Assembly (NCBI GenBank): GCA_964481145.1
Contig: CAYZTA010000016.1
Location: forward strand, 34,003 to 98,002
Origin: Sandaracinus sp964481145
Lineage (GTDB): Bacteria > Myxococcota_A > Polyangia > Polyangiales > Sandaracinaceae
Reading direction: 5' to 3'
Length of the DNA: 64,000 nt
The position numbers and the translations under genes were made by a program. Below the pieces are notes generated by a model. It saw only the letters and a program-made list of their open reading frames with translations. It was not told where the DNA came from and searched no databases. Below, in pieces: positions 8,024 through 15,723 of the stretch (positions are counted from its first letter, which is position 1; each line of letters starts with the position of its first letter).

Positions 8024-10708
8024 ATGTCTTCCGACAATCGAGAGCGTCCGCGTTATATGCCTTCGGAGATCGAGCCGAAGTGGCAAGCTTTCTGGGAAAA
8101 GGACCGCACTTTTCGAACCAGCGAAGATCCGTCCCTATCCAAAGCCTATCTGCTCGACATGTTCCCCTATCCTTCGGGCGCGGGGCTCCACGTCGGACAC
8201 CCGGAGGGATACACGGCGACCGACATCATCGCGCGCTATATGCGCGCCAAGGGCACGGCCGTGCTCCATCCGATGGGATGGGATGCATTTGGTCTGCCCG
8301 CCGAACAACACGCGATCAACACAGGCACCCATCCGCGCGAGACCACGGCGGCCAACATCGCGACGTTCCGACGACAGTTGAAGATGCTCGGGTTCTCCTA
8401 TGATTGGGAGCGCGAAGTCGACACGACCGATCCGAGCTACGTGAAATGGACGCAATGGATCTTCCTCGAGCTCTTCGAGCGTGGACTCGCGTATCAGGAC
8501 GAGATTCCGGTCAACTGGTGCCCGGCGCTCGGCACCGTGCTCGCCAACGAAGAGGTCAAAGACGGACGCAGTGAGCGCGGAGGACACCCGGTGGTGCGCG
8601 TTCCGCTCCGTCAATGGATGTTGAAGATCACCGCGTACGCCGAGCGCTTGCTCGAAGACCTCTCACTCGTGTCATGGCCCGAAGGCACGCGCGTGATGCA
8701 GGTCGAATGGATCGGCAAGAGCGAAGGCGCCGAGATTCGTTTCGCCATCGAAGGACACCCGAACGAACACTTGCTCGTCTTCAGCACCCGCCCCGACACG
8801 CTCTACGGCGCGACCTTCATGGTCATCGCCCCAGAGCATCCGCTCGTCGCCCGCATCACGACGCCCGAACGCAAAGCCAGCATCGACGCGTACGTCGCGC
8901 GCGCTGTGGGCCGCAGCGAGCTCGATCGACGCACGAGCAAAGAAAAAACCGGTGAGCCCACGGGCGCCTTCGCCATCCACCCGATCACAGGAAACCTGAT
9001 CCCGATTTGGATCGCCGATTACGTGCTCTGGGGTTATGGCACGGGCGCCGTCATGGCCGTGCCTGGTCACGACGAGCGCGATTTCGAATTCGCAACGCAG
9101 TTCGGTTTACCGATTCAGCGTGTCGTCAGAGGCCCTGACGACGACGCAGAAGCCCCGCTCGAAGCGCCTTTGATGGGCGACGGCATCGCCTGCAATTCAG
9201 GCGCGTACGATGGCCTTTCGACCGCGGAATTCAAAGCGCGCATCACCGCCGATCTCGAAGCGCGCGCCCAAGGAAAACGACGCGTCGAATACAAACTCCG
9301 CGACTGGATCTTCTCGCGACAACGTTATTGGGGCGAGCCCTTCCCCATTTATTTCCCGGTGCAGTGCGACGGAGATCCCCGGCTCCCCGGCGCGAAATAC
9401 GGGATCGATTACGCGCATCCCATCCCGGTGCCGCGCGAGGAGCTGCCGGTGCGGTTGCCGGACCTCGAAGACTTCAAACCGGGCGACGATCCCGCAGGCC
9501 CCTTGGCGCGCGCCATCGATTGGCGGTTCTTTCAACAAGACGGCAAGTGGTACGCGCGAGAAACCAACACCATGCCGCAATGGGCTGGTTCTTGTTGGTA
9601 TTATCTCCGCTTCCTCGATCCGAAAAACGATCGCGAACCGTTCAGCAAAGAGAGCGCGAAACGATGGCTCCCGGTCGACCTCTACGTCGGCGGCGCCGAG
9701 CACGCGGTGCTTCATCTGCTCTATGCGCGCTTCTGGCACAAAGTGCTGTACGACGCCGGATGGGTCCCTTCGAAGGAGCCTTTCGGGAAACTCGTGCACC
9801 AAGGCATGATCCTCGGTGAAATCGAATACACCGCCTATGTCGCCGCCGACGGCATGTACGTCAGCCGAAACGACGTCGAAGAAAAACTCGATCCGATGGG
9901 CGGCATCGAGCATCTGGATCGCCGAAACGGCAGCGGAGTCCAACCGATCCGCGTGCCCGAGTCTGATATCGAAAAGCGAGGCAACGATTTCGTCCTCCGC
10001 GCACATCCCCACTGCGTGGTCGATGCGCGGGCTCATAAAATGAGCAAGTCGCGTGGCAACGTGATCAATCCCGATCACGTGATCGCGCAATTCGGTGCGG
10101 ACTCACTCAGGCTCTACGAGATGTTCATGGGTCCGCTCGAGGCGACCAAACCCTGGTCCACCAACAACATCCAGGGCGTGCGGCGCTTCCTCGAACGGCT
10201 CTGGAACGTGTGCACGCGTGAGCTCTCCGACGCAGCCCCGAACGATGCACTCGAGCGCACACTTCATCGCGCGATTCGCAAAGTGAGCGAAGATATCGAA
10301 GCTCTCCGGTTCAATACGGCCATCAGCACATTGATGGTGCTCGTGAGCGAGCTGCACGCGCTCGACAACCCGCCGCGAAGGGCGTGCGAGGTGCTGGTGC
10401 AGCTGGTGCACCCGCTGGCGCCTCATATCGCCGAAGAGCTTTGGGAGACACTCGGACATGCACCCAGCATTCAACACGCGCCCTGGCCGCGCTGGGACGC
10501 TGCGATGTGCATCGAAAGCGAAATCGAGATTCCGGTCCAAATCAACGGCAAGGTCCGTGGACGCCTCAAAATCGCGGCCGATGCCGCGGAAGCGGCCGTG
10601 CTCGAGGCAGCCCGCAAGGACGAGCACGTGGCGCGCCATCTCGAGAACAAGACGCTCGTCAAACAGCAATACGTCCCAGGGCGAATCCTCACCATCGTGG
10701 TGAAGTGA
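8024..10708 (+). CDS. leuS: leucyl-tRNA synthetase
   Basis: Charges tRNA-Leu. 894 residues, within the usual range for bacterial LeuS. The HIGH motif is HVGH (56-59) in PSGAGLHVGHPEGYT, the KMSKS motif is exact (about 672-676) in KMSKSRGNVINPDHV, and the CP1 editing domain carries FSTRPDTLYGATFMV. FSRQRYWGEP follows. The C-terminal anticodon-binding region ends with QINGKVRGRLKI, typical of LeuS. It is monocistronic, flanked by the palindromic element upstream and the accessory island downstream. Confidence 0.98.
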   Translation: MSSDNRERPRYMPSEIEPKWQAFWEKDRTFRTSEDPSLSKAYLLDMFPYPSGAGLHVGHPEGYTATDIIARYMRAKGTAVLHPMGWDAFGLPAEQHAINTGTHPRETTAANIATFRRQLKMLGFSYDWEREVDTTDPSYVKWTQWIFLELFERGLAYQDEIPVNWCPALGTVLANEEVKDGRSERGGHPVVRVPLRQWMLKITAYAERLLEDLSLVSWPEGTRVMQVEWIGKSEGAEIRFAIEGHPNEHLLVFSTRPDTLYGATFMVIAPEHPLVARITTPERKASIDAYVARAVGRSELDRRTSKEKTGEPTGAFAIHPITGNLIPIWIADYVLWGYGTGAVMAVPGHDERDFEFATQFGLPIQRVVRGPDDDAEAPLEAPLMGDGIACNSGAYDGLSTAEFKARITADLEARAQGKRRVEYKLRDWIFSRQRYWGEPFPIYFPVQCDGDPRLPGAKYGIDYAHPIPVPREELPVRLPDLEDFKPGDDPAGPLARAIDWRFFQQDGKWYARETNTMPQWAGSCWYYLRFLDPKNDREPFSKESAKRWLPVDLYVGGAEHAVLHLLYARFWHKVLYDAGWVPSKEPFGKLVHQGMILGEIEYTAYVAADGMYVSRNDVEEKLDPMGGIEHLDRRNGSGVQPIRVPESDIEKRGNDFVLRAHPHCVVDARAHKMSKSRGNVINPDHVIAQFGADSLRLYEMFMGPLEATKPWSTNNIQGVRRFLERLWNVCTRELSDAAPNDALERTLHRAIRKVSEDIEALRFNTAISTLMVLVSELHALDNPPRRACEVLVQLVHPLAPHIAEELWETLGHAPSIQHAPWPRWDAAMCIESEIEIPVQINGKVRGRLKIAADAAEAAVLEAARKDEHVARHLENKTLVKQQYVPGRILTIVVK

Positions 10709-10749
10709 GCGAGACGTTCATTCGAGCATCCACGGGAAGGAGGCAGAGC

Positions 10750-10995
10750 ATGATCGAGTCACTGACCCTGCGTGGCGTTGGGCCCGGAACTCGTCCTCTA
10801 CTTCCGCGTCGATGGCCGCTTCTCGCTGTGGGACCCAGCCCAGCACTATTGGTGCCGCAACAGCAGCAAGGGCGCCGTCGATCCGTCTCGCCCGGCGGCC
10901 CTACACCTCATGCTCGACGAAGCTTGGAACAGCGCGGTCTCGGCCGACGGCAAGACCATCTGCCGTGGCCTCATCGAAGACTGTCCAAAACACCC
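10750..10995 (+). pseudogene. relic of an AAA ATPase with internal deletion
   Basis: A strong ribosome-binding site (AAGGAGG) precedes an ATG that reads MIESLTLRGVGPG, closely matching the N-terminus MLESIHLKNVGPA of the intact ATPase at 13588. The frame then shifts and continues LVLYFRVDGRFSLWDP... DEAWNS... KTICRGLIED. That matches residues about 115-170 of the intact protein (IYLRVDGGISVHDP... RVCEGLVRD). Roughly 100 codons including the Walker A motif are missing, and the C-terminal two-thirds are lost. So this is a dead, deleted paralogue of the downstream ATPase. Confidence 0.8.
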
Positions 10996-11012
10996 ATTAA
11001 CTTGTGGAGACA

Positions 11013-11603
11013 TCAGCGACAGGTGCCGCCACCAGTGCATGGGCACTCGCTGTCTCCGCCGTTGCAGTCCACGACGGTGCAGGTCGCGCCTGCTTCGCAC
11101 TCGATCGAGCAATCGCCACTCGAGCAGTCGATCGAGCACGTGCTCCCTGCCTGACAGAAGAGTTGGCAGTGCCCACTCGAGCACTGCACGTCACAAGTTG
11201 CTCCCGCCGGACACGAAGTCGTGCAGTGGCCGCTCGAACAGCCCACATGACATGTCCCGACTCCACACGTCGTTCGGCAATAACCACTGGAACAGCTCGA
11301 GGTGCAGTCGCCATCGGACGCGCAGGTGTTGTCGCAGTATCCGTTGGAGCACTCCATGGCGCACGGAGCCTCGTCGCAGGTGTTCGCGCATCGTCCGTCC
11401 GAACACGAGCAGGGTGTCGAGCTGGCGCAGCTCACCGGAGTCAGCATCCCACCGTCGAACGGCAGTGGAGCGATCGCCACCCGCTCTCTGCCTCCGTCGC
11501 TGCCGAGATCCTCGTGGGATTGATTGCACCCAATCAGGAGACAGATCAGCACAGCCGAGATGACAACGATTCCGCGTATCGCAAGTGGATAAGAAATTTG
11601 CAT
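11013..11603 (-). CDS. cysteine-rich repeat lipoprotein
   Basis: 196 residues from ATG 11603; the frame is open further upstream but that part lacks signal-peptide character. The signal peptide ends in the lipobox LLIGC (C26). The mature part is almost entirely short cysteine-glycine repeats of the pattern CSxGxC spaced by 10-14 residues (CSNGYC, CSSGYC, CSSGHC twice, CSSGDC), with interleaved C-x2-5-C units. Such proteins are expected to be disulfide-bonded and surface exposed. No known function. It lies just downstream, and antisense to the end, of the ATPase relic. Confidence 0.72.
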   Translation of the reverse strand: MQISYPLAIRGIVVISAVLICLLIGCNQSHEDLGSDGGRERVAIAPLPFDGGMLTPVSCASSTPCSCSDGRCANTCDEAPCAMECSNGYCDNTCASDGDCTSSCSSGYCRTTCGVGTCHVGCSSGHCTTSCPAGATCDVQCSSGHCQLFCQAGSTCSIDCSSGDCSIECEAGATCTVVDCNGGDSECPCTGGGTCR

Positions 11604-12249
11604 CGAAGGAACGGGACGGTAGCCAAAGTCAGTGGGGTGGTCGAGCGGAAATCGAGCGATTGGCTTTTGACGGAGGAGCTCAAAGCACATTGCATCGAAT
11701 CTGTATTCGTGTGTGCCGAGGAGTATCACTGGGTGTGAATCAGCGGCTCGATGAAGCCTGCCATCATCGAGATTTTCCGGAATTTAAACAGACAATGAAA
11801 CCGGCATGAAAATGGCTTTGGGGGCGAATCCAACATGACGATTGATTCCTTGCCGTATTGCTTCATCCGAAGGGTGTTATCGTTTCGTCGGTGGCGAACA
11901 CTACGGAACCTTGGGACTCGGGATTTCGATCCGATGGCCTGCTGGCGCTGGCGTCGCTTTCCTTGGTCCGCTTGGTCTGATTGAGGCGGCGGTCAACACG
12001 GCGGCTCCAAGAGAGGATGGATACCCAAGATCACATCGCTCATCGCTGCGGAGCAACGAGCCCTCGACATGGAACGATCGCACCTCTCACCCACCCCGCG
12101 GGCCCAACCTGTCCGGCCAAATCGAATGTTCCCGTAGAGGCCTCGCGGTCGTCGCAGACACCGAAGCCGAAGCGCTCGCGCTGTGCAGAGACTGCACGTG
12201 TCGTCGGCTGCCATGAGAACACACATGTGTTCGCCCCCTGAGTGTGCGA
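11604..12249. other. 646-base stretch with no supported gene
   Basis: Several short frames are open here, but none has a ribosome-binding site, recognisable domain or convincing codon bias. The stretch lies between the cysteine-rich lipoprotein gene and the palindrome cluster and includes the probable promoter of the lipoprotein gene. It is probably degraded sequence. Confidence 0.5.
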
Positions 12250-12490
12250 TCTTGGCGCACTGCGCGCTTCCGTGACCCTTGTAGACGGCTTCACAAGGGT
12301 CGCTGTAGCGCGCAGTGGGGGTTGTGAAGGGCTTCACAAGGGTCGCTGTAGCGCGCAGTGAGCCTTGTTGGACCGTCGACAACCCTCGCTGCACGCTCCC
12401 GCGACCCTTGTCGAGACCTCGACAACCCTAGGAGAACCGCGCAGTGACCCAAGGAAAGGTCCGAACAAGGCGTGCTGCACCGCGCAGCAC
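12250..12490. repeat. cluster of small palindromes and direct repeats
   Basis: A 31-base direct repeat occurs at 12287-12317 and 12330-12360 (period 43). Within and beyond it lie perfect short hairpins: GACCCTTGT/ACAAGGGTC (12274-12282 and 12293-12301), TTGTGAAG/CTTCACAA (12322-12329 and 12332-12339), TTGTCGAG/CTCGACAA (12408-12415 and 12418-12425) and GTGCTGC/GCAGCAC near 12470-12488. Each hairpin is separated by a CGCGCAGTG-type box, which also occurs inverted near 12255. Neighbouring hairpins share the outer ACCCTTGT sequence but differ in the inner arm, with compensating changes. Confidence 0.65.
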
Positions 12491-12540
12491 ACCTTGTCGA
12501 CGTGGTTTCACCCCGTTTCGTACGGATGGACGCCTTCGGT

Positions 12541-13230
12541 TCACGCCGTGGGCGAGGGCACGGGCGGCTCCTCCGCACCCGGTCCGACGTCGTTCTTGCC
12601 GCTCGAATCCTCGCGGAAGAAGGTGTCCGCCCAGTTTCTTCCATAGCTTTTCTCTACCGCGATCTTGAGCAGCTCCGCGTAGGTCGTCGTGCGCAGTTTG
12701 TTGACGCCCGACTTCCAATCGCCAATGTCGTTCGCGCCGATCTGCCGTGTGCCCCGCGCTTCGTTGCGCGCATCGAGCGCGCCGAGGACCGCCTCCACGC
12801 TCGACGCGAGAGGCGTACGGACCGAGCGCGCCGGATGCGCAGCGTCGAGCTTGTCGATTTCGGCGAGGACGACATCGCGCGTGCGTTCGCTCTGCTTGCG
12901 GAGCGACTGCGCGATGAAGCGGCTCGGCGCCAGGGATCCGAAGAAGCGCTTGAGGAGACCGCCGCTCGCATCATGTGCCTTGGCGAGCGCGGCGAGCTGC
13001 GTCGTATTCCGATCGAGCTGCGCATTGCGGACCGCGACGACAGCATCGGCGCGCGTCACGGCACGGCGACCGTTGCGCTCTGCGCGGAAGAGAGCATCCC
13101 ATTCACCGATGCGCTCTTCGAACGCGGCCGCAAGGCTCGCCGCGTCCGGATCCGCCGCGAGCGCCGCTTCGGTGTACTCGAGCTCGTCGAGGAACGTGAG
13201 GAGACTATAAGAAGTCGAAATCTGACGCAT
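12541..13230 (-). CDS. uncharacterised helical protein
   Basis: 229 residues. ATG 13230 is chosen because GGAGGG lies five bases before it. I do not recognise the family. The sequence is predicted almost wholly helical and rich in Ala, Arg, Glu and Leu, with a conserved-looking core (GGLLKRFFGSLAPSRFIAQSLRKQ) and a short acidic/proline C-terminal tail. No signal peptide, membrane segment or catalytic motif is visible. It is divergent from the ATPase/HNH operon, with a 357-base gap, and sits next to the palindrome cluster. It could be a regulator or partner of that operon, but there is no direct evidence. Confidence 0.65.
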   Translation of the reverse strand: MRQISTSYSLLTFLDELEYTEAALAADPDAASLAAAFEERIGEWDALFRAERNGRRAVTRADAVVAVRNAQLDRNTTQLAALAKAHDASGGLLKRFFGSLAPSRFIAQSLRKQSERTRDVVLAEIDKLDAAHPARSVRTPLASSVEAVLGALDARNEARGTRQIGANDIGDWKSGVNKLRTTTYAELLKIAVEKSYGRNWADTFFREDSSGKNDVGPGAEEPPVPSPTA

Positions 13231-13451
13231 GGACCCTCCCTCAAGTGCGCGCACGGAGGCCCCCGCGGCCCCCCATTGCCGCGCGACATTCGTGCTTGAG
13301 AGAAGGGAATCACGCAAGTCGAAGATTCTTTGGCGCAGCCAACGTCGACGCCGCGATCTCACAAGCTGCTCATCGGTGAACTCGAGCGATATCTCATGTC
13401 GGCGATCGCCCTCCTGCACGACGGCTTGGCATGCAGTAATCTGCGTCTCCC

Positions 13452-13595
13452 ATGCCCTTTCCGATCGCCATCGTTGGAAGCGACCCTGTCGGCTTTTACG
13501 CAGCCGAGGCCTTCATCGAGGTGGCGGAGGATTTCGTTCGGGCGACCATGCCAAAAAGCTCGAGAGAGCCTCGAAAGGCCGAAGCCAATGCTTGA
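13452..13595 (+). pseudogene. relic of the N-terminus of an NADPH:ferredoxin-reductase-like flavoprotein
   Basis: A 47-codon frame begins MPFPIAIVGSDPVGFYAAEAF. This is very like the FAD-binding Rossmann start of ferredoxin/adrenodoxin-NADP reductases (typically IAIVGSGPSGFYAAEAL), with the second motif glycine changed to aspartate. Similarity ends after about 21 residues and the frame stops just inside the ATPase start. It is best read as the truncated front end of a gene disrupted when the island formed. The assignment rests on this short motif only. Confidence 0.5.
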
Positions 13596-14931
13596 GTCCA
13601 TTCACCTCAAGAACGTCGGGCCGGCGCCCGAGATGAAGATGGACCTCGCGCCTCGGCTGAACCTCATCACGGGAGACAACGGGCTCGGCAAGACTCTGCT
13701 GCTCGACGGTGCGTGGTGGGCGCTCACGCGAACCTGGCCGCTCACGTGGGGCGGCAAGGGCATCGTGCCGGACAAGGAGGGAGCGACGATCGAGTGGACA
13801 GAGCGCCGAGACGGTGCCGTCCTGTCGTCGAGGTCGGTGTACGACTTCGCCGATTCAGCGTGGAGTCGAACAGAAGGCCATTCGTCCTCGACGGAGACAG
13901 GTAACCGCGAAGAGAGCCGGATGCGGGGGTCGCTCGCCATCTATCTCCGCGTCGATGGCGGAATCTCGGTTCACGATCCGCTGCGCGTCGGTGAGGACTT
14001 CCGACTTCCGTTCGGCCAGGACGCGTGGGGACGAAGCAACGTGTACCAGTTCCGGGAGCGCGACATCTGGGATGGCTTGGAGCTTGGTGCCGAAAAGAGC
14101 ACGCGCGTGTGCGAGGGGCTCGTTCGAGACGTGAGCCGCTGGGCGGGGCAGCCCGGTAACGCCGACTTCGAACAGCTCACCGCGCTCGTCGAACAGCTCG
14201 CCGGACAGGAGCAGTTTCGGCTGACGCGGAAGTTCGAGCGCGTCTACGTCGACGACGCCCGCGACTTCCCGATCGTCTCGGGTCCCGCTGGCGAACTCCC
14301 CGTCGCGCACGCACCCGCAGGCTTGCGCCGCATCTTCGGCCTCGCGTACCTCGTCGTGTGGACGTGGCGAGAACACAAGGTCGCTGCGAGCCTCAAGAAG
14401 CGCCCACCGAACACGTCGCTCGTCCTGCTCATCGACGAGGTGGAGAGCCACCTGCACCCGAAGTGGCAACGCACGATCCTCCCGAGCTTGCTTCGCGCGC
14501 TCAACCACGAGGTGCAGCTCCAGATCGTCACCACCACGCACTCGCCGCTCGTCCTCGCGTCGGTCGAGTCCGCATTCGACGTGAATCAGGATGCCTGGTT
14601 CGACCTCGATCTCGAGCAACGACACGCCGTGCTGAGGAAGCGTCCCTATGTTCGCCACGGCGAGGTCGGCAACTGGCTCGTCAGCGCAGCGTTCGACCTG
14701 AAGGAACCGCGCTCTCTCGAAAGCGAGCAGGCCATCGCAAGAGCGCAGGTGGTGCTCGATGCAGACGCTCCGTCCACCGAAGAGATTCAGGCAGCGGACC
14801 AAGGTCTTCGCAAGGCGGGGTTACCCGATATCGATCCCTTCTGGGTTCGCTGGGGCTACTTCATGGAGCAACACAAGGCGGCGGAGGCGAGCGGAACGGC
14901 CAAGGACAACAGCAAGCGGGGGAAGCCGTGA
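13588..14931 (+). CDS. AAA family ATPase (SMC/OLD-like), candidate defence ATPase of an ATPase-HNH pair
   Basis: 447 residues. Walker A is GDNGLGKT (29-36) after the ABC/SMC-type opening LNLITGDNGLGKTLLLD; Walker B is LVLLIDEVESHLHP (about 280-293); TTHSPLVLAS (about 317) supplies the switch histidine. This is the AAA_15/AAA_21 layout seen in PtuA, OLD nucleases and RecF-like proteins. No TOPRIM nuclease domain follows, so the nuclease activity should come from the partner. The stop overlaps the start of the HNH gene by four bases. A deleted paralogue lies at 10750. Its function is inferred from the pairing: nucleic-acid sensing with ATP-driven control of the nuclease. Confidence 0.85.
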   Translation: MLESIHLKNVGPAPEMKMDLAPRLNLITGDNGLGKTLLLDGAWWALTRTWPLTWGGKGIVPDKEGATIEWTERRDGAVLSSRSVYDFADSAWSRTEGHSSSTETGNREESRMRGSLAIYLRVDGGISVHDPLRVGEDFRLPFGQDAWGRSNVYQFRERDIWDGLELGAEKSTRVCEGLVRDVSRWAGQPGNADFEQLTALVEQLAGQEQFRLTRKFERVYVDDARDFPIVSGPAGELPVAHAPAGLRRIFGLAYLVVWTWREHKVAASLKKRPPNTSLVLLIDEVESHLHPKWQRTILPSLLRALNHEVQLQIVTTTHSPLVLASVESAFDVNQDAWFDLDLEQRHAVLRKRPYVRHGEVGNWLVSAAFDLKEPRSLESEQAIARAQVVLDADAPSTEEIQAADQGLRKAGLPDIDPFWVRWGYFMEQHKAAEASGTAKDNSKRGKP

Positions 14932-15590
14932 TCCCTGTGGTGCTGGCAGAAGAACCGACGGACTTCGACGCAAAAATTCGTCAGCCGGGGCTCTCGGCGA
15001 TCGATGAACTCGTGGGTCGAGATCCTCGCATCAAGCGCCCCGGGCCACGACGCAAGAAGGTCGCCGACACGGAGGCAGCGATCTCAGCCAATGCGTTTCC
15101 GCCGTTCTGGCGCGACGCCCTCGATGACATGATGAGCGCCTACCAACAGCGCTGCGCATACCTGGCAATGTTCATCGAAGACACCGGCAATCCGACCGTC
15201 GATCATGTCATCCCGAAGTCGCTCGCGTGGAACCAGGTGTACGAGTGGTCGAACTACCGACTCTGCACCGGCGTGGTGAACTCAAAGAAGGGCGAGCTGC
15301 TCGGGCTTGTCGATCCCGTCGAAGCCGAGGCGGGTTGGTTCGAGCTCGATCTCGCCAGCTACCGAATCGTACGGGGCGAGGCGGCGCCCGACGCCCGGCG
15401 CGAGAAGATCGACGCGACGTTGCCGCTCCTGAACCTGCGTGACTGCTGCGTGCAGCGAAAGCGCTACGTCGAGGACTACCGCCTGGGTCCGGGCAACAAG
15501 GGCATCGACTTCGCCTACTTGGAACGGCGTGCTCCATTCATCGCGGCCGAGCTGCGGCGTCAGGGCCATCTCGTGAGAGGAGATGCCTGA
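14928..15590 (+). CDS. HNH endonuclease, partner of the upstream ATPase
   Basis: 220 residues from a GTG in the GTGA overlap with the ATPase. The HNH core reads RCAYLAMFIED... TVDHVIPKS (D92, H93) then EWSNYRLCTGVVNSKKGE (N109, N118). This fits the layout of PtuB/TIGR02646 HNH proteins, with the base histidine and two asparagines. The zinc-binding CxxC pairs of standard HNH fingers are missing (CAYL, and CTGVVN in place of CxxCN), so this is a zinc-less variant. The C-terminus (DYRLGPGNKGIDFAYLERRAPFIAAELRRQ) is helical. With the ATPase it forms a two-gene unit of the Septu-like type; anti-phage function is inferred, not shown. Confidence 0.8.
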   Translation: MIPVVLAEEPTDFDAKIRQPGLSAIDELVGRDPRIKRPGPRRKKVADTEAAISANAFPPFWRDALDDMMSAYQQRCAYLAMFIEDTGNPTVDHVIPKSLAWNQVYEWSNYRLCTGVVNSKKGELLGLVDPVEAEAGWFELDLASYRIVRGEAAPDARREKIDATLPLLNLRDCCVQRKRYVEDYRLGPGNKGIDFAYLERRAPFIAAELRRQGHLVRGDA

Positions 15591-15678
15591 CGGATCACAA
15601 GAAGAAGATCGATACGCTAGCGGTACCGCGCTCGTACGAAAAGATTTGGACGAGAGCACGTGCGCCGGAAAGAAACGC

Positions 15679-15713
15679 ATCACCAGGATCGCGCTCCGCG
15701 CGATCCTGGTGAT
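15679..15713. terminator. hairpin between convergent genes
   Basis: A perfect 15-bp stem (15679-15693 with 15699-15713, ATCACCAGGATCGCG arms) with a five-base loop lies between the ends of the HNH gene and the trehalose gene. No T-run follows on either strand, so it may act as a Rho-assisted or processing barrier. Confidence 0.55.
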
Positions 15714-15723
15714 ATCCGGGCCC

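Noticed and set aside
11842..12216. 124-codon plus-strand frame in the island
   Set aside because: No ribosome-binding site, no domain, and composition like random translated GC-rich DNA.
12250..12490. CRISPR array
   Set aside because: Repeats are irregular in length and spacing and are hairpin units rather than identical repeats with unique spacers; no cas genes nearby.
10750..15590. Retron system around the ATPase/HNH pair
   Set aside because: No reverse transcriptase gene is present and no msr/msd-like region could be tied to the pair.
15598..15716. Short plus-strand frame (DHKKKIDTLAVPRSYEKIW...) after the HNH gene
   Set aside because: It has no start codon and runs through the terminator hairpin; possibly a relic, but nothing recognisable supports it.
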